Shown here one piece after another: positions 1 through 11,132 of a stretch of DNA of 64,000 nucleotides. The notes under the pieces are model-generated. The model did no database searches. It saw only the letters and a program-made list of their open reading frames with translations, and was not told the origin of the DNA. The position numbers and the translations under genes are program-made. The stretch's first letter is position 1. Each line of letters opens with the position of its first letter. This DNA comes from Marsupella aquatica (Eukaryota > Marchantiophyta), in NCBI GenBank assembly GCA_973895155.1, contig OZ316892.1, positions 8,494,001 through 8,558,000 on the forward strand. The letters run 5' to 3'.

Positions 1-1430
1 ATGCTTGTATGCATTGTGGTCAATGTATACATTGTGGGATACATTGATTCACTCAGAACTGCGATCATAGTCGACCGCGTTCGGCGATGCGGTCGGACAC
101 TAAAGAACAGTAGAACATGCTGCGTTTTACAGTGACAATCTTGCGTTATAAGAACTGCACAATGTGTTAGAAGAACATCTCACACAAAATGGCACCTCTG
201 GTGGGCCCGGAGGTCCATTGGGAGGGCGTGTGCAACTTTTGGTCCATTAGGAAAATAAGTTGCATTTGGAGGTCCACTAAGTATATCTCTCCACATTTTG
301 GGTCTAAAAAATTGCTAGGTACATCTGAGTTGCATGGTTGCACATTCTGGTCAATCCGAGGATTCCTCTGTCGGTCAATGATCACTTGGAATTTTTGCCC
401 GACATATTGGATCCTGATGATGCTACACTTCATCTTGGGAAACTTACAGAGATTGCCAGGGCCGGGTGGAATCCTGGTGGAGTTCTTTTTGGCCCTATGG
501 GCGGTTGTTGGCCCTTTGTTGCATGCTATTCATATGCAGGGTATAAGGACCTGACGCTTCAACAAGGTCTTCACTTGGGGAGCCATCCTTTTGGTGCCTA
601 AGCTTGGTGATCTGAGATTTTTCAAGAATATATAAGCGGCTATCACTGTGCTCAATGGAATGTTCAAGATTTTCTCCAAGTTCGCTAGCCCACAGCAAAG
701 TGACATTCTTTCCAGCTTGTTCCATTCATCAATCCTGATGCTTACTGACAGGGCATTGCACTCTGCTTCATCTGCTGTGCAAAAGATCAATTTATTCAAC
801 TAGTTTCCATTTTAGATGTGCATATTAAAGCTTTTGATTCTCTTGAGGGGACTCTCGGGTTGAAGCTGCATGAAACATATGGTTTCGGGCCCAATTTTCT
901 CAACTGCATTAGAGCAACCTTTACTGCATTCTCATCTAGAGTTATTCAGGAGAGCAAGTACACTAAAGAGTTCCCCAACTCTAGGTCCACCAGGCATGGA
1001 TGCACTTGGACAACTTCTTGAGTTTGCAAATTGAAGCTGTGCATTCTAGTGGTGCACCTGCATCTACAGGTTCACTTGGTGTGGTTTTTACCCAGATGAT
1101 ATTCAACTGATTGTGAAGACAGCCCCCCATATCTAGACTACAATCAACACATCCTTCAGCAGTTTGCGGAGGCATCTTACCTTCCCATGGTTTGTAATCG
1201 ACCTACATTTCCCTTATATGACTGAATCTTGCAACTATGGGGAAGCAGAGTGGAAGGCCTCACAGCCCCCCACTCCGCTTTTGGACTTGAGGAGTTACCC
1301 TGAAGCGACGTTACCCTGAAGCGACGAGGGGCTGAGATTGTCTCCACATTTTTTGGACATCGATGGGAAACCATAGCTAGACGGTGATGGAAAATGGCTC
1401 AGTACCCGTCCACCGTCACAAGTGTTTGGT
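1..1430. other. Intergenic, no supported gene
   Basis: Short open frames occur on both strands, but none has a recognisable motif, a convincing length or a splice-consistent continuation. I see nothing else specific in this stretch. Confidence 0.5.
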
Positions 1431-1439
1431 TCACTGTTG

Positions 1440-2560
1440 GGTAAAAGATTAGCTTTCATGTTTTAGGCAATGTGAGGGCAGAGAGCATCAACTTGATTTG
1501 AGGGCTGATGGAACTGGGTCCTTATTAGCCTAAACTCAAGATCTTCAACTTTCCTGGAAATTAGCTAGTCTGTACCATATCAAAATGAAAAGAACCCATA
1601 TTGACCTTTGATGCAATCATTTTTTGGAGACTTGAGAGCAGAAATCATCCACCCAATTTGAGGGCGAATGGAATGGAGCTGCTGCCCTCCTCAAGACCTA
1701 GAACTTTCCTAGAGCTTCATAACCAAACTACCAAAGGGAACAAATCTCTATTGACTGTGTCTGCAAAATATCAACACAAACTGACAAGATTCTAGAAATT
1801 ACCAATAGGCCCATAAGAATTCTGTTACCCATTTGGTGGGTCCGGCCAAGTCCAGAACACAGGAATTGAGGGGCTTGTTTACCAGGCTCCTCTAGTCTAG
1901 CAATAATCAGAACCTAATCTATGATCCTTGGGAATTAATTAAGACCATAAACTCCTCATGAGCATGGGTTAGTCTAAACTATACATCTGGAACTCTCCCA
2001 CAGTTCGCCTACCCATTTGGTATTGGATCAAAGGGATCAAACCCCTATTAACCGTCCATGCGAAATATGACACAACTGACAAGATTCTAGAAATTACCAA
2101 TAGGCTCGAGAGAATTCCATTACCTTACATGGTAGGGCCCGCCACATGCAGGATGCGCCGATGCGGTAAACTAATGAGGGGCTCTGCTGGTAAATCAGAA
2201 CCCAATCTGACCATTACCCTAGACTCAAGATCCGGAGCTTTCCTAGAAATACTCCCATCCGTACGGAACCACACCAACGCGAACAAACCCCTATCAACCT
2301 ACGATGTTCCACATCCAAGCATCCAGAAATTCTCCCATCCGTACGGTACCACACCAATGCGAACAAACCCGCTATCAACCGTCGATGCTTCACAACCAAA
2401 CATCCACACCATCTTACACAAGATTCTAGAAATTACCAATAGGCTCGAGAGAATTCTGTTCCCTTTCTCAGTGGGCCCCGCCCAGTTCGGAACGCAGTAG
2501 AAAAATAGTGAGGGATTCGTTTACCGGGAAGGGCTGGTAACAGTCAGAGCCTGGGATCTA
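1440..2560. repeat. Diverged tandem repeat, unit about 300 bp
   Basis: A conserved block beginning AGATTCTAGAAATTACCAAT recurs at about 1788, 2082 and 2421. Each copy is preceded by related text (AACCCCTATNAACCGTC-like) and by a block resembling CTCAAGATC..CTTTCCTAGAAA, also seen near 1531, 1691 and 2218. The copies differ by substitutions and indels, so this is an old local duplication. It lies just upstream of the DRM1-type gene and may overlap its distal promoter. Confidence 0.7.
2252..2406. repeat. Two-copy 80-bp tandem duplication
   Basis: CTCCCATCCGTACGG starts at 2252 and again at 2332. It is followed in both copies by closely similar sequence (CCACACCAANGCGAACAAACCC..). It lies inside the larger 300-bp repeat array and accounts for the longer spacing of its last unit. 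Confidence 0.8.
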
Positions 2561-2599
2561 CCACAAGTAACTTACTGTACCGAATTGGGTGTGGGAAAC

Positions 2600-3887
2600 T
2601 TATCCAGAAGCTGACGTCTATATTTGGGCAGATGGACGAGACTTTCCATTCATCGATCGATCTTCGGACACTGGAGTCTCTTTGCGGTCAAGTCTGTACT
2701 CTGTCTCTCTATGTTCCTCTCTGTTTCTCTAGAGCCTACCGCTGCTCCGACTTCGCCTTCACTCCACCAACGAATTCTGATCGATTAGCGCTTTCTTCAC
2801 CGCCCACCCACTCACTCACCTACTCCGATCGGTCGATCGATCAGAGCTTTGTTGCTGTGTGCCAGAGCTCTCTGCGTCTCTATTCTCTCTCTCTGTCCCT
2901 CTCCATTTGGGCCAGTTTTATGTGCGGCTTCAATTGGTTCACGGCATTGTCTCTGCGCGTTTGATTGCATCAGGGCATCCGTCGCCGTTTGCCTATAATC
3001 GGACTGCAGATTCGCTGCATGTTCTCTGATCTCCTATTCTCTCGCCATTTGCCTGAAATCTGTCTCCCCGATTCTCTTCACCACCTTTGATCTGATCTGC
3101 TGTCCTCTCGGCGTTTGGATCATCACGGCAGCTGGTCCCGTTTGGGAGTTATCTGTCTTCCGATTCTCTGGACCGTCTTGGATCTGCTGTGCTCTCGCCA
3201 GTTGCTTCACCTCATTGCTTCTCTCGATTTGGTTCATCAGAGTCCCCACTAGGTAACAATCTGGGCCCCCCATGATTTGCTGCATCGGCCTTCTTTGATC
3301 TGCTCGGTGTGGTAGCCATTTGTTTGACTTCGTGGTTTGCTTCAGCGCGTTGTGTCTCTCCATTTGCTTCTTCGGATTGTGACCCCCTGTCTGGTATACC
3401 ATCGTTAACGGTCCCGCTGCGCTCTTTCCAGTCACTTCCTTCGCTGTTCTGCCTCTCCATTTGCATCAAGATCTCAAATCTTCAATTATTGCGTTGCCGT
3501 CCTGCCTTTCGCTCCAACGACTGAAGTTTCTCAATTCGCTTTACCTCATTGGATCTGCTTTGCTCTACCCACTTTGTCCTGCATCAATTATAGATCTTCT
3601 TGGCTCGGCAATTTCTGAAGGATCCTGTCGAGCATTGTTTCCAAGATTTTCGATTTTCTTTTTCTGTTGTCCTATATCTCTGTGAAATCACTTTCCGTCC
3701 ATTGCGTTCTCTATCTTCGGATTCTTGTTGGGCGCGTTCGGGAATACCATCATTTTCCCTTGTTTCTTGGGGTGTTGTTGTCTGTTACGTGTGGGAAAGC
3801 TGTTGAATGACCCTGTAATTGGTGCATTGATCGGTTTATCGGAGAGAATATTGATAAGAGTTTGGAAACAGTGATCACAGGCGGAAG
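2600..3887 (+). promoter_or_regulatory. Probable promoter and CT-rich 5' leader of the DRM1-type gene
   Basis: The stretch has CT-rich runs around 2700-2910, as in many plant 5' leaders. From about 2960 to 3470 there are degenerate repeats of a phrase like TCTCGCCATTTG followed by GATCTGCTGT. A possible leader intron would start at CTAG|GTAACA (about 3252) and end at GATCACAG|GCGG just before the ATG at 3888. The transcription start cannot be fixed from sequence alone. Confidence 0.4.
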
Positions 3888-5736
3888 ATGGGTCTCCTGG
3901 ATAAGCTTTGGGATGATGTTCTGGCCGGACCTCAGCCAGAGAAGGGGCTAAGCAAATTGCGTCAACGACAGGGCGGTGTTACAGAAGGTACCGTACAATA
4001 TCTGCCTGCTGCATTCCTAGTTCGTAGCTATTCCTTGATTTCGATTGCAACTTCCAGAGTAGGAATGCCATTGTTCTTTTAGATTTTCTCTCCAGTTGTA
4101 TTTGACGCTAGTAATCTAAAGCAATGGTGCGGACTTGATAGGCTGGCTAGATCCGACTTGCAATTGGCAATTGGCGATTACGCATTCCTTGATTTATTCT
4201 GAAATGGGTGTTGTAAAACTCGAGGATGTAGCTACCGCAGTGAGCTACCAAGCCATTGCACATGTGAACAGTAGTTGTGGTGCGGTGCTAGGAGCTTCTA
4301 CCAGGCACTTGGCAAGGGTTTATCCCCTTGTTTAGCGTCACTGCTGCAGATGGGACCCTTTGTTCTCAGCTTAGTTGAAGGATTCGAGTAGAAGGAATGG
4401 GAGGGCAAATACCCAAGGGGTGCTGCCATAAGGTATTTGACCGGATAGACACTCACTAATTCAGAAATTAGTGAACCTCTGCAGGTCACAAGTACAAATT
4501 CATGTGAACTCTCCAGATGTAATAGGTCTTCATTGCGAAGGTGCCTAATTGTACACAGTGAAAGCTTCGGCCTCTGTCGGTGCACATAGTCTTAGATTTG
4601 CGCTTGACACGGATATACACCGAAATCCCTTCTCCCTGGTTCAATTGCTTCATCTGGATGTGCAGTGCCTAATTGCCTCGGATTTACTGCTACCCACAGG
4701 TTTGGAGTCGGTTCTAAGCATGATGGATGACCGCCGCCGAAGTGGTGAATTTCAGCGAAGTGAAGCCGAAGCACGCCGCCACACTCAGAGTATCTCAATC
4801 AAGAAGCCCCCAATGATACAGACTACTTTCGATTACAGCGATTCCCCTGTTTCTTCGCCCGCTGCGTCGAGCCCAATGGCTTCTCCTGGTGAGCACAATT
4901 GGCCTACTGGAAACAGTTAGGATTGTAGAGAGTGAGAGCGACCCAGATCGACAAGTGTCGGAACTGATTGCTTCTACAGTTTAGACCCTTGAACGAAGAA
5001 TGAACAACCGAAGGATCTTTGATTTAATGTGAACAGAAGGGGATCAAAATTTGATGGCATTGCTGTTCCATGTGATCTTTCTGCCAACCAGAGCCTATCT
5101 CAATACGCCATTGACTGTAATGAGATGTTTCTGAAACGAGGAGATGGCCCCAAGTAAAATTCTCAGAATCAGCATAACCTCTTTAGATCTTGAAATCTTA
5201 ACAAGGTAGCCAATTGCAGAGTCTTGCAAAAGATTGAAGCTGACAAATATTGTAGAGATGCTCCACATAGGCCATACATTGGCCAGGCAAGTAGGTTGTG
5301 TTGGCCATTGTAGATCGTGTGTGGTAGAACCTAAGGATCAGAATTTGATGGAGGAACTTATATGCAATCGGAACCGAGGTCTTAACCCCGTTGCTGATCC
5401 TGTCCTGGATCCACAGCCACAAGGGAGAGAGACAACATCTGGCGCAGTGTCTTTCACCCTGGCAACAACAGGGCTATGGACACAATGGGTTCCGCCAGTC
5501 CCAAATCTCCCAGCGTGTATGACTGGTGAGAAAGCATCTCTTTTTAATGAAACCTACTAATCAAGGAAATTTTCCGCGTTGCCTGTTGCCCATTGCTCAT
5601 TTTAATGTAGCTTGATTTGAGCCACATATCGTAGCAGTCTAGCTGTTTCTATTGGCGACGCGTTCTGACAGACTTAAACCAATTGGCCTATTTCTATCGA
5701 TATTGCAGGGTGGTCATCTCTGCCCTGGACAAGTGA
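3888..5736 (+). CDS. DRM1: Dormancy/auxin-associated protein, DRM1/ARP family
   Basis: Inferred exons are 3888-3987, 4700-4888, 5417-5525 and 5709-5736, giving 141 aa with phases that join exactly. The N-terminus MGLLDKLWDDVLAGPQPEKG is the family signature. The C-terminal part carries the conserved RDNIWRSVFHPGNN block and ends in SPSVYDW. The middle exon is Ser/Pro-rich and low in order. Family members are small, largely disordered plant proteins whose transcripts rise in dormant or growth-arrested tissue and respond to auxin, sugar and stress; the biochemical role is unknown. The Trp codon of VYDW is split by a TG|GTGAG donor. Splicing to GATATTGCAG|G adds VVISALDK, whereas read-through stops at 5527-5529 and gives 133 aa. 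Angiosperm relatives as I recall them end VYDWLYSGETRSK, so the tail here differs. The family call is firm; the last exon is inferred. Confidence 0.88.
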
Positions 5737-6222
5737 GAGGTCGTGACACTGGCGCTTGCTCAGAGGCGACCTATGGCCTATAAAATGTTCGGCGACTTAT
5801 ATATGTCCTCCGAAAAACTCCACGGACCTGCATTGAAGATCCTTAAGCGACCCCATAGAAAAGGAGGGAATACCGTTACAGACTGGAGTTTCCAAATCTG
5901 ACGAGAAACGTTTGCCTCGTGCGTGTGCAAGCTTTTCACCACGCATGGGTGCAGGTTGTGCAGGCGGATCAGCAAGCCTCATTATCGCTGAGATAACTCT
6001 AAGCGCATGTACAAAGGGAGAGCTAATGAGCCGACTTTGCATTCTCAAGAGCTGAGTGTTTTGGTCAAGGCGGGTTGTCCCTATCTCTGTGTGAGAGCCC
6101 ATTAGCTCCCAATGTTTTTCGCTCCTTGTACATGAAGGGCTGCAAACGCCCAGAGAACTGTAGAGTAGGAAAAGTTGCTGCCATACAGGCGCGGCAAATA
6201 CCTTTTGTAAATTGTGAAACGG

Positions 6223-6375
6223 GACAGTTGGGATGACTCTCAACAACAGCAAAGCAGAGAAGAACGTGTGAATGTAGTACTATAGTAAGATTATATGACA
6301 GTTGGGACGACACTCAACACCAGCGTAGTACTGTAGGTAGATTGTGAGACAGTTGGGATGACTCTCAACAACAGC
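6223..6375. repeat. Three-copy short repeat
   Basis: GACAGTTGGGATGACTCTCA and its continuation occur at 6223 and 6348, with a variant (GACAGTTGGGACGACACTCA) at 6297. The intervals are about 74 and 51 bp. Confidence 0.75.
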
Positions 6376-7262
6376 AAGAACAGGACAGAAGTGGTGTGAG
6401 TATGAATGAACAGGAGTGTTCTGTAGGTGGTTAGAAAGTTGAAAATGGTCTCTGAACTCTCGGAGGGCTATTGTGGTTTTGTATAGAAGATTTTGTGAAG
6501 AACGGAGAGCGAAGTGGAGAAGTGAAATGTATTTTGCGCCTTCATACCACAATGATCACAGAGAATGTGTCATGCACAATTTTAACGCGTGTGATCTCAC
6601 ATGTTTATGGTGAGGAGTAACTGTTGAATGATTGCCGCTTGTACGTTTCTCTTGTTCTGAAAATGGCACGTTTGTTCAAATACAGAGGAACGAGTGTGGT
6701 AAATGTCTCACTCGATCTGGAATGAGGAAGGAGAATATAAGCGTAAAACTCTCCGTAACATTGGTTGATTTATATCGTGCAATGATCTAAAGAAGGATGA
6801 AATTCAGTTATCAGGAGCAGGTTTGGTGGATCACTGTCACGACGATGTGGCCTGATGTGTTGTCCAAAAATGATGTGTTGTCAAAAAACTTGATCTCAGG
6901 ACTGTTAAACAATCAAATACATCAAAGGACCAGCCAAAAATAGTACTCAAACTGACTTTGTAGCAAGTCCGTACGATCAATCTACAAATTTTGTACTCGA
7001 AATAATTCTTCTTGGATTGGTTTATCTTCGTTACTGAAACTTACCATTCCACCCTCTCTCAGCAAATGATTGTCAATGTCCAGTCAAATACCTTGTCAGT
7101 TGTCCCAGTAGTGCTTTCATCGCATTATAGTAAGTAACCAGGGCATCCCAGAAGCTCGGAAGAGGCTATAATACAGCATCAGTCTCTCGATACGAACTTT
7201 GGTTTATTCTGAGGATATGAAACTAACATAGCTTTGGTGCCCACAGTACCGTTTTTTCAATA

Positions 7263-7455
7263 GTTATATTCAGATATAAACAGAGAGATCTCGTTACCGA
7301 ATACTCCTCCAGGCAAAGGCTGCGATGTCTCTCCAAATAATCCAGCCGTGTTTTAAGTATATATGTTAAGATATAAACACAGAGAGCTCTCCTTATAGAA
7401 TCCGCCTCCATGCAAAGGCTGCACTGTCGTTCCAGATGATCCAGCAAGAAGATGC
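7263..7455. repeat. Two-copy tandem duplication, about 97 bp
   Basis: The copies start near 7263 and 7358. Both contain AGATATAAAC, CAGAGAG, GCAAAGGCTGC and a terminal ATCCAGC, in the same order and at nearly equal spacing. Confidence 0.75.
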
Positions 7456-8606
7456 CTAATGATCTATCAGGCTGACGAACGAGAGCGGCACCGGGAAGGG
7501 GCGCATTTGTCACCGAGAAGAGCCTGAGTTGGAGTCAGGTGGAAGTCCAGTAGGTGCTGTGGTGAAACGAGTATGGCAACCCAAGTAACCGAATCCCAAA
7601 TCAATCTTGATTGATGGCAATCTCAGATGCAACACAGAATAACTTGGTGTTTTAGGGTGTCTCAACCCTATCCTTTTTCCGGGATCCTTCTGGTCACCTG
7701 AATACCTCCGGCCGCCACCCGATAATGAACACCGTGACCCAAAATCAGGTGCCCTAAAACGGGGGTCTGAACTTTGCCTCAAACCTGAACGGAGTCCAGC
7801 ATAGCAAACACAACAAATATAGCGGGCACAACAATAAAGGAGAAGGAAGAAGGGGAGACACCCAAAGACAAGAGACCCAATAAAGGGGCAGGAACAAGGA
7901 AGAACCGCAACAAGACCAAAGAGCCAAAAAAATCTAGCAAAATTTGGCCAGAAATACCAACCCACAGCAAAAATACTAAAAGTCAACTAATTGGCAAACT
8001 GAAGAGCCTGGTAGAGCTCTGCAGTAAACTGCATAGGGGGGTCAGCATGAAAATTCGACTAGAGGCCCTAAAACTAACCCGCTCACCTCTATGAAGAATT
8101 TTGAATACCTGCGCTCTCTCTAGGGGAGAGACACACGTGGTCCAAACAAAGGCAGCTTGACAAAAACTGGGGGATAAGACCTCCCCTCAACACAATGTAT
8201 GCAAGTCCATAAGAAGTGCCCAAAGACTGGGTGAAGCTAGAGCCCTAAAGACCTCCAAAGCAAGAAGGAACTTTGTTTGGGCAACAAATCCCTCCCATTG
8301 TTATTTTCCCACCTGTTGGTACCTGGAAAATTGCCGAGCCGGCCCAGAGCCCAGAGTCGTGAGGTAGAGGTTTCCCTCTAGACCATAGTGTAGCTTGAAT
8401 GGCAAGTTATTAGCTAGGTGCATCTTTGCCTCGGTTTGAATTTACCCGAAGGTGTTGGGTTCCTTGGTTACTAGTATGTAATCTCTTACATTTCCACATC
8501 ATGATATGTAAGGTTCCCACAGTATCATGATAGTTCCCCTGCACATCAACTCATACACTTGCATATCATGACATGCAAGGTTCTGGGAGTATCAGGACAC
8601 TTGGTG

Positions 8607-8907
8607 AGAGCACTCCCACCAGTACACACCAAACAGCCCCACCTTCAGGAGTTTAGCAGTGAAGAGCCCATGAAACCAGGTCATGTAGAGTCTGACACCC
8701 TTGCTCGCGTACCCTGTTTTCAATGTCATTTGCAAGTGTGTCAAGTGCCCTTGCCAGCGAAGACATTTGATTGAAAACCAGAGGGCAATGGTGGTGCGCA
8801 GATGGGGGGACGGTGGGGGATTCCAAAACTGAGCCCATGAGCTGGTCCCTCTATACTTGCTTCCGGCAGGGCCCTATAGCGGGTGGGTGGGACACTGGGA
8901 GTGCTCT
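8607..8907. mobile_element. MITE-like element, copy 1
   Basis: The ends are inverted: AGAGCACTCCCA at the left and TGGGAGTGCTCT at the right, about 300 bp apart, with no coding capacity between. The left-end sequence matches the reverse complement of the right end of the element at 13882-14330 over roughly 50 bp with mismatches, which supports a shared family. Flanking trinucleotides (TGA/TTA) are compatible with a decayed PIF/Harbinger-type TWA target duplication but do not prove it. Confidence 0.55.
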
Positions 8908-9170
8908 TACGCTTCCATATCATGACACTGTAAAACTCCTGTAACACTATTGTGTGTCCTTCACAAGAAAACTATATCATGTCTGTGACCAAAGAGGTTT
9001 GGTCACAAAAGTTGAACTGTTGCACATGCCCTCCTTTTAGTATTATATACTCGTTAGTATTGTACAGTACATTTTGGAGAATCGTAGACGCAGAATCGTA
9101 CGCGTACAGAAAGATTTGGAGGCATTTCGGGCCCCCACCACAAATTTGTGTCCATCCCAACTGCACGAGC

Positions 9171-9193
9171 AGGGTTTAGGGTTTAGGGTTTTT
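9171..9193. promoter_or_regulatory. Telo-box / interstitial telomeric motif upstream of the PPR gene
   Basis: About three units of AGGGTTT lie in tandem, which is the plant telomere repeat and contains the AAACCCTAA telo-box on the other strand. It lies about 170 bp before the PPR start codon. Telo-boxes are common in plant promoters of translation- and organelle-biogenesis genes. A role here is inference from position. Confidence 0.5.
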
Positions 9194-9362
9194 GCAATCT
9201 TATAATTGTTCCTCCACTCTTCCATAATGATCGATCTCTGGCCCAAAGCAAAAAGCGTCGGAGACGAGCAAATCGAGAACACAGAGGAGGGATTCCGTTA
9301 CAAATTCAGTAGCAGCGACGATGGTGCAGCAGGATTGACAATTTTCTCTACGGAACTCTTCG

Positions 9363-11132
9363 ATGCACATTGCTTGCTTCTCTAACGACCGAGCTTTTGA
9401 TTCACGGTTTATACTCGAGGCGAAACCTGGCTCCGCACTTATGCTGAGGCTCATTCTGGGATTGAAGTTACGAGGATGCTCTTTTCAAGGTGTCGATGAT
9501 CCTTCTGGATTGGCTCTTTACAGGGGTATGCGGTCATTCCTGTGCTACAAAGGGAATCAGCAGACTCAGACTCAACAGACTGAAGAGTACTGGGGCACGA
9601 CTTTGTTATCAAGGCATGAGAGCATCTCGAACGTGGAGACTCCCCCAAATGTGAGAAGTAGGCTCGATTATCATCCATCAGCACAGGAACAGCTGATTAT
9701 CAGATCACAATCTTCTGTTGAACCGAACCCGCAGAGTCCAGGTCAGGATTTCCATTTCCGTGGTCGAGAAGATAGGGCACAACTCATTGAGGAAAGCGTC
9801 CGAGTCAATTCTTCTGGCCTGAGAGTGTCGTTGAAACAGGATTTGCGTGAAGTAGGCCCTGTTTGGAATCATGTAGCTTCTGCAAACCGAAATGAAGCTA
9901 TTCTTGCGACGAAGTATCCACGTCTGAAAAACAAGCAGAGGAAGAAGAAGCTCCCAGTTAGGTCGGACAAGAAGTATTGCATCTCTGGCAAGTCGGAATC
10001 GGGCAGGAAGAGCTCGGGTGACGGGACGCAAAAATCCAGACATGCAAACAATGTCTATGTACTCAACAGAAATATTAGTATTCTCATGGATACAGGTTAT
10101 CGTGAAGAGGCTTATGCCGTGTACGAGAAATTGCTGCCTGCTGGCTGTAAGCCTGACTCTTACACCTACCTACATTTGATAAAAGGGTTTTGTGATGGTG
10201 GGGAATTGAAGGAAGCCCGGGGGCTCTTCAAAAAGATTTTTGCAGAGGAAGGCATTTCCGGTGGTCGGTCTGAGGTGATGTTGTACAACGTGATGATTCA
10301 CGGCCTTGGCTCCGCAGGATTTGTAAATGACGCCCTTAATCTGGTAGAGGAGATGAGAGGAAGAGGTTTTACTCCAGATGTATATACTTACAATTCGCTT
10401 CTCCACAGCCTTGGCAAAGTGAGAAAGGTTGCCGAGGCATTGAGTGTGTTCGAATCTATGGCAGGCAGGGGTTGTGCCCCCGACGTGGTCACCTACAACT
10501 CAATCATCAGTTCCCTGGGCAAGGCAGGCCGGGCGTCTGAAGCGTACAAGCTCTATGAGGAAATGATCGAGAAAGGCTGCCTTCCAGACATTCTGACGAT
10601 CAACACCTTGCTCCCTATTCTGGGGAAGACAGGGAAATTAGATCTGGCTCTTAACTTGTATAAATCCATGACAACGATAGGGTGTGAACCAGATGTATAC
10701 ACATACACCTCTCTGGTGAGTAGTCTCTGTCGGGCTAACAGGGTAGATGAGGCATTGCTTGTCTCGGTTGAAATGACGGAGAAAGGATGTGCTCCGAATA
10801 CTGTGACTTTCAATTCCTGGCTCGATGGGCTTTGCAAGGGAGGGAGAGTGACTGAGGCTCATCTTCTTTTCCAAAAGATGTTGGACTTGGGCTATGCTCC
10901 AGATAAAATTACCTACTGCATTCTCATTGATGCCTACTGCAAAACAGGGCAATGTGTGGACAGGTCTTTTGACCTCCTGAAAAACCTCCTAAAGTGTACA
11001 CGCGTTTTGGATAGGAGGACATCGGAGATTGTTTACCAAAGTTTTAAGAAGGTGGGCATGTTGAAACAGGCCAAACGAATTGAAAGGAATGCTCGAGCGA
11101 AGCTATCGCGTTGCAGTGGTCCTGATTTATAA
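9363..11132 (+). CDS. P-class pentatricopeptide repeat protein
   Basis: A single-exon ORF of 589 aa. Nine consecutive PPR motifs occupy residues about 231-550: 231-265, 266-304 (four residues longer than usual), 305-339, 340-374, 375-409, 410-444, 445-479, 480-514 and 515-550. A degenerate helical C-terminus follows. There is no E, DYW or SMR domain. P-class PPR proteins bind organellar RNA to stabilise, process or activate transcripts. Residue pairs 5/35 read N-D in motifs 1, 3-6 and 8, and T-N in motif 7. The first 230 residues are basic and low in motifs, fitting an organelle-targeting and linker region. A second Met at codon 27 (9441), followed by LRLILGLKLRG, looks more like a transit-peptide start than the first Met. 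Absence of introns is usual for the family. The RNA target and organelle are unknown. Confidence 0.93.
   Translation: MHIACFSNDRAFDSRFILEAKPGSALMLRLILGLKLRGCSFQGVDDPSGLALYRGMRSFLCYKGNQQTQTQQTEEYWGTTLLSRHESISNVETPPNVRSRLDYHPSAQEQLIIRSQSSVEPNPQSPGQDFHFRGREDRAQLIEESVRVNSSGLRVSLKQDLREVGPVWNHVASANRNEAILATKYPRLKNKQRKKKLPVRSDKKYCISGKSESGRKSSGDGTQKSRHANNVYVLNRNISILMDTGYREEAYAVYEKLLPAGCKPDSYTYLHLIKGFCDGGELKEARGLFKKIFAEEGISGGRSEVMLYNVMIHGLGSAGFVNDALNLVEEMRGRGFTPDVYTYNSLLHSLGKVRKVAEALSVFESMAGRGCAPDVVTYNSIISSLGKAGRASEAYKLYEEMIEKGCLPDILTINTLLPILGKTGKLDLALNLYKSMTTIGCEPDVYTYTSLVSSLCRANRVDEALLVSVEMTEKGCAPNTVTFNSWLDGLCKGGRVTEAHLLFQKMLDLGYAPDKITYCILIDAYCKTGQCVDRSFDLLKNLLKCTRVLDRRTSEIVYQSFKKVGMLKQAKRIERNARAKLSRCSGPDL

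Larger units (their letters stand above)
5737..9170. other. Intergenic with small repeats, no supported gene
   Basis: Open frames here, such as a 158-aa minus-strand frame ending near 7510, show no recognisable motif. The stretch holds the short repeats at 6223-6375 and 7263-7455 and the MITE at 8607-8907, listed separately. Around 8480-8600 and again near 8910-8960 a phrase like CATATCATGACA recurs, which suggests older local duplication around the MITE. Confidence 0.5.

Noticed and set aside
7510-7986. 158-aa minus-strand frame with a hydrophobic N-terminal half
   Set aside because: The hydrophobic residues are Phe, Leu and Cys from a purine-rich plus strand. No topology or family pattern supports a membrane protein.
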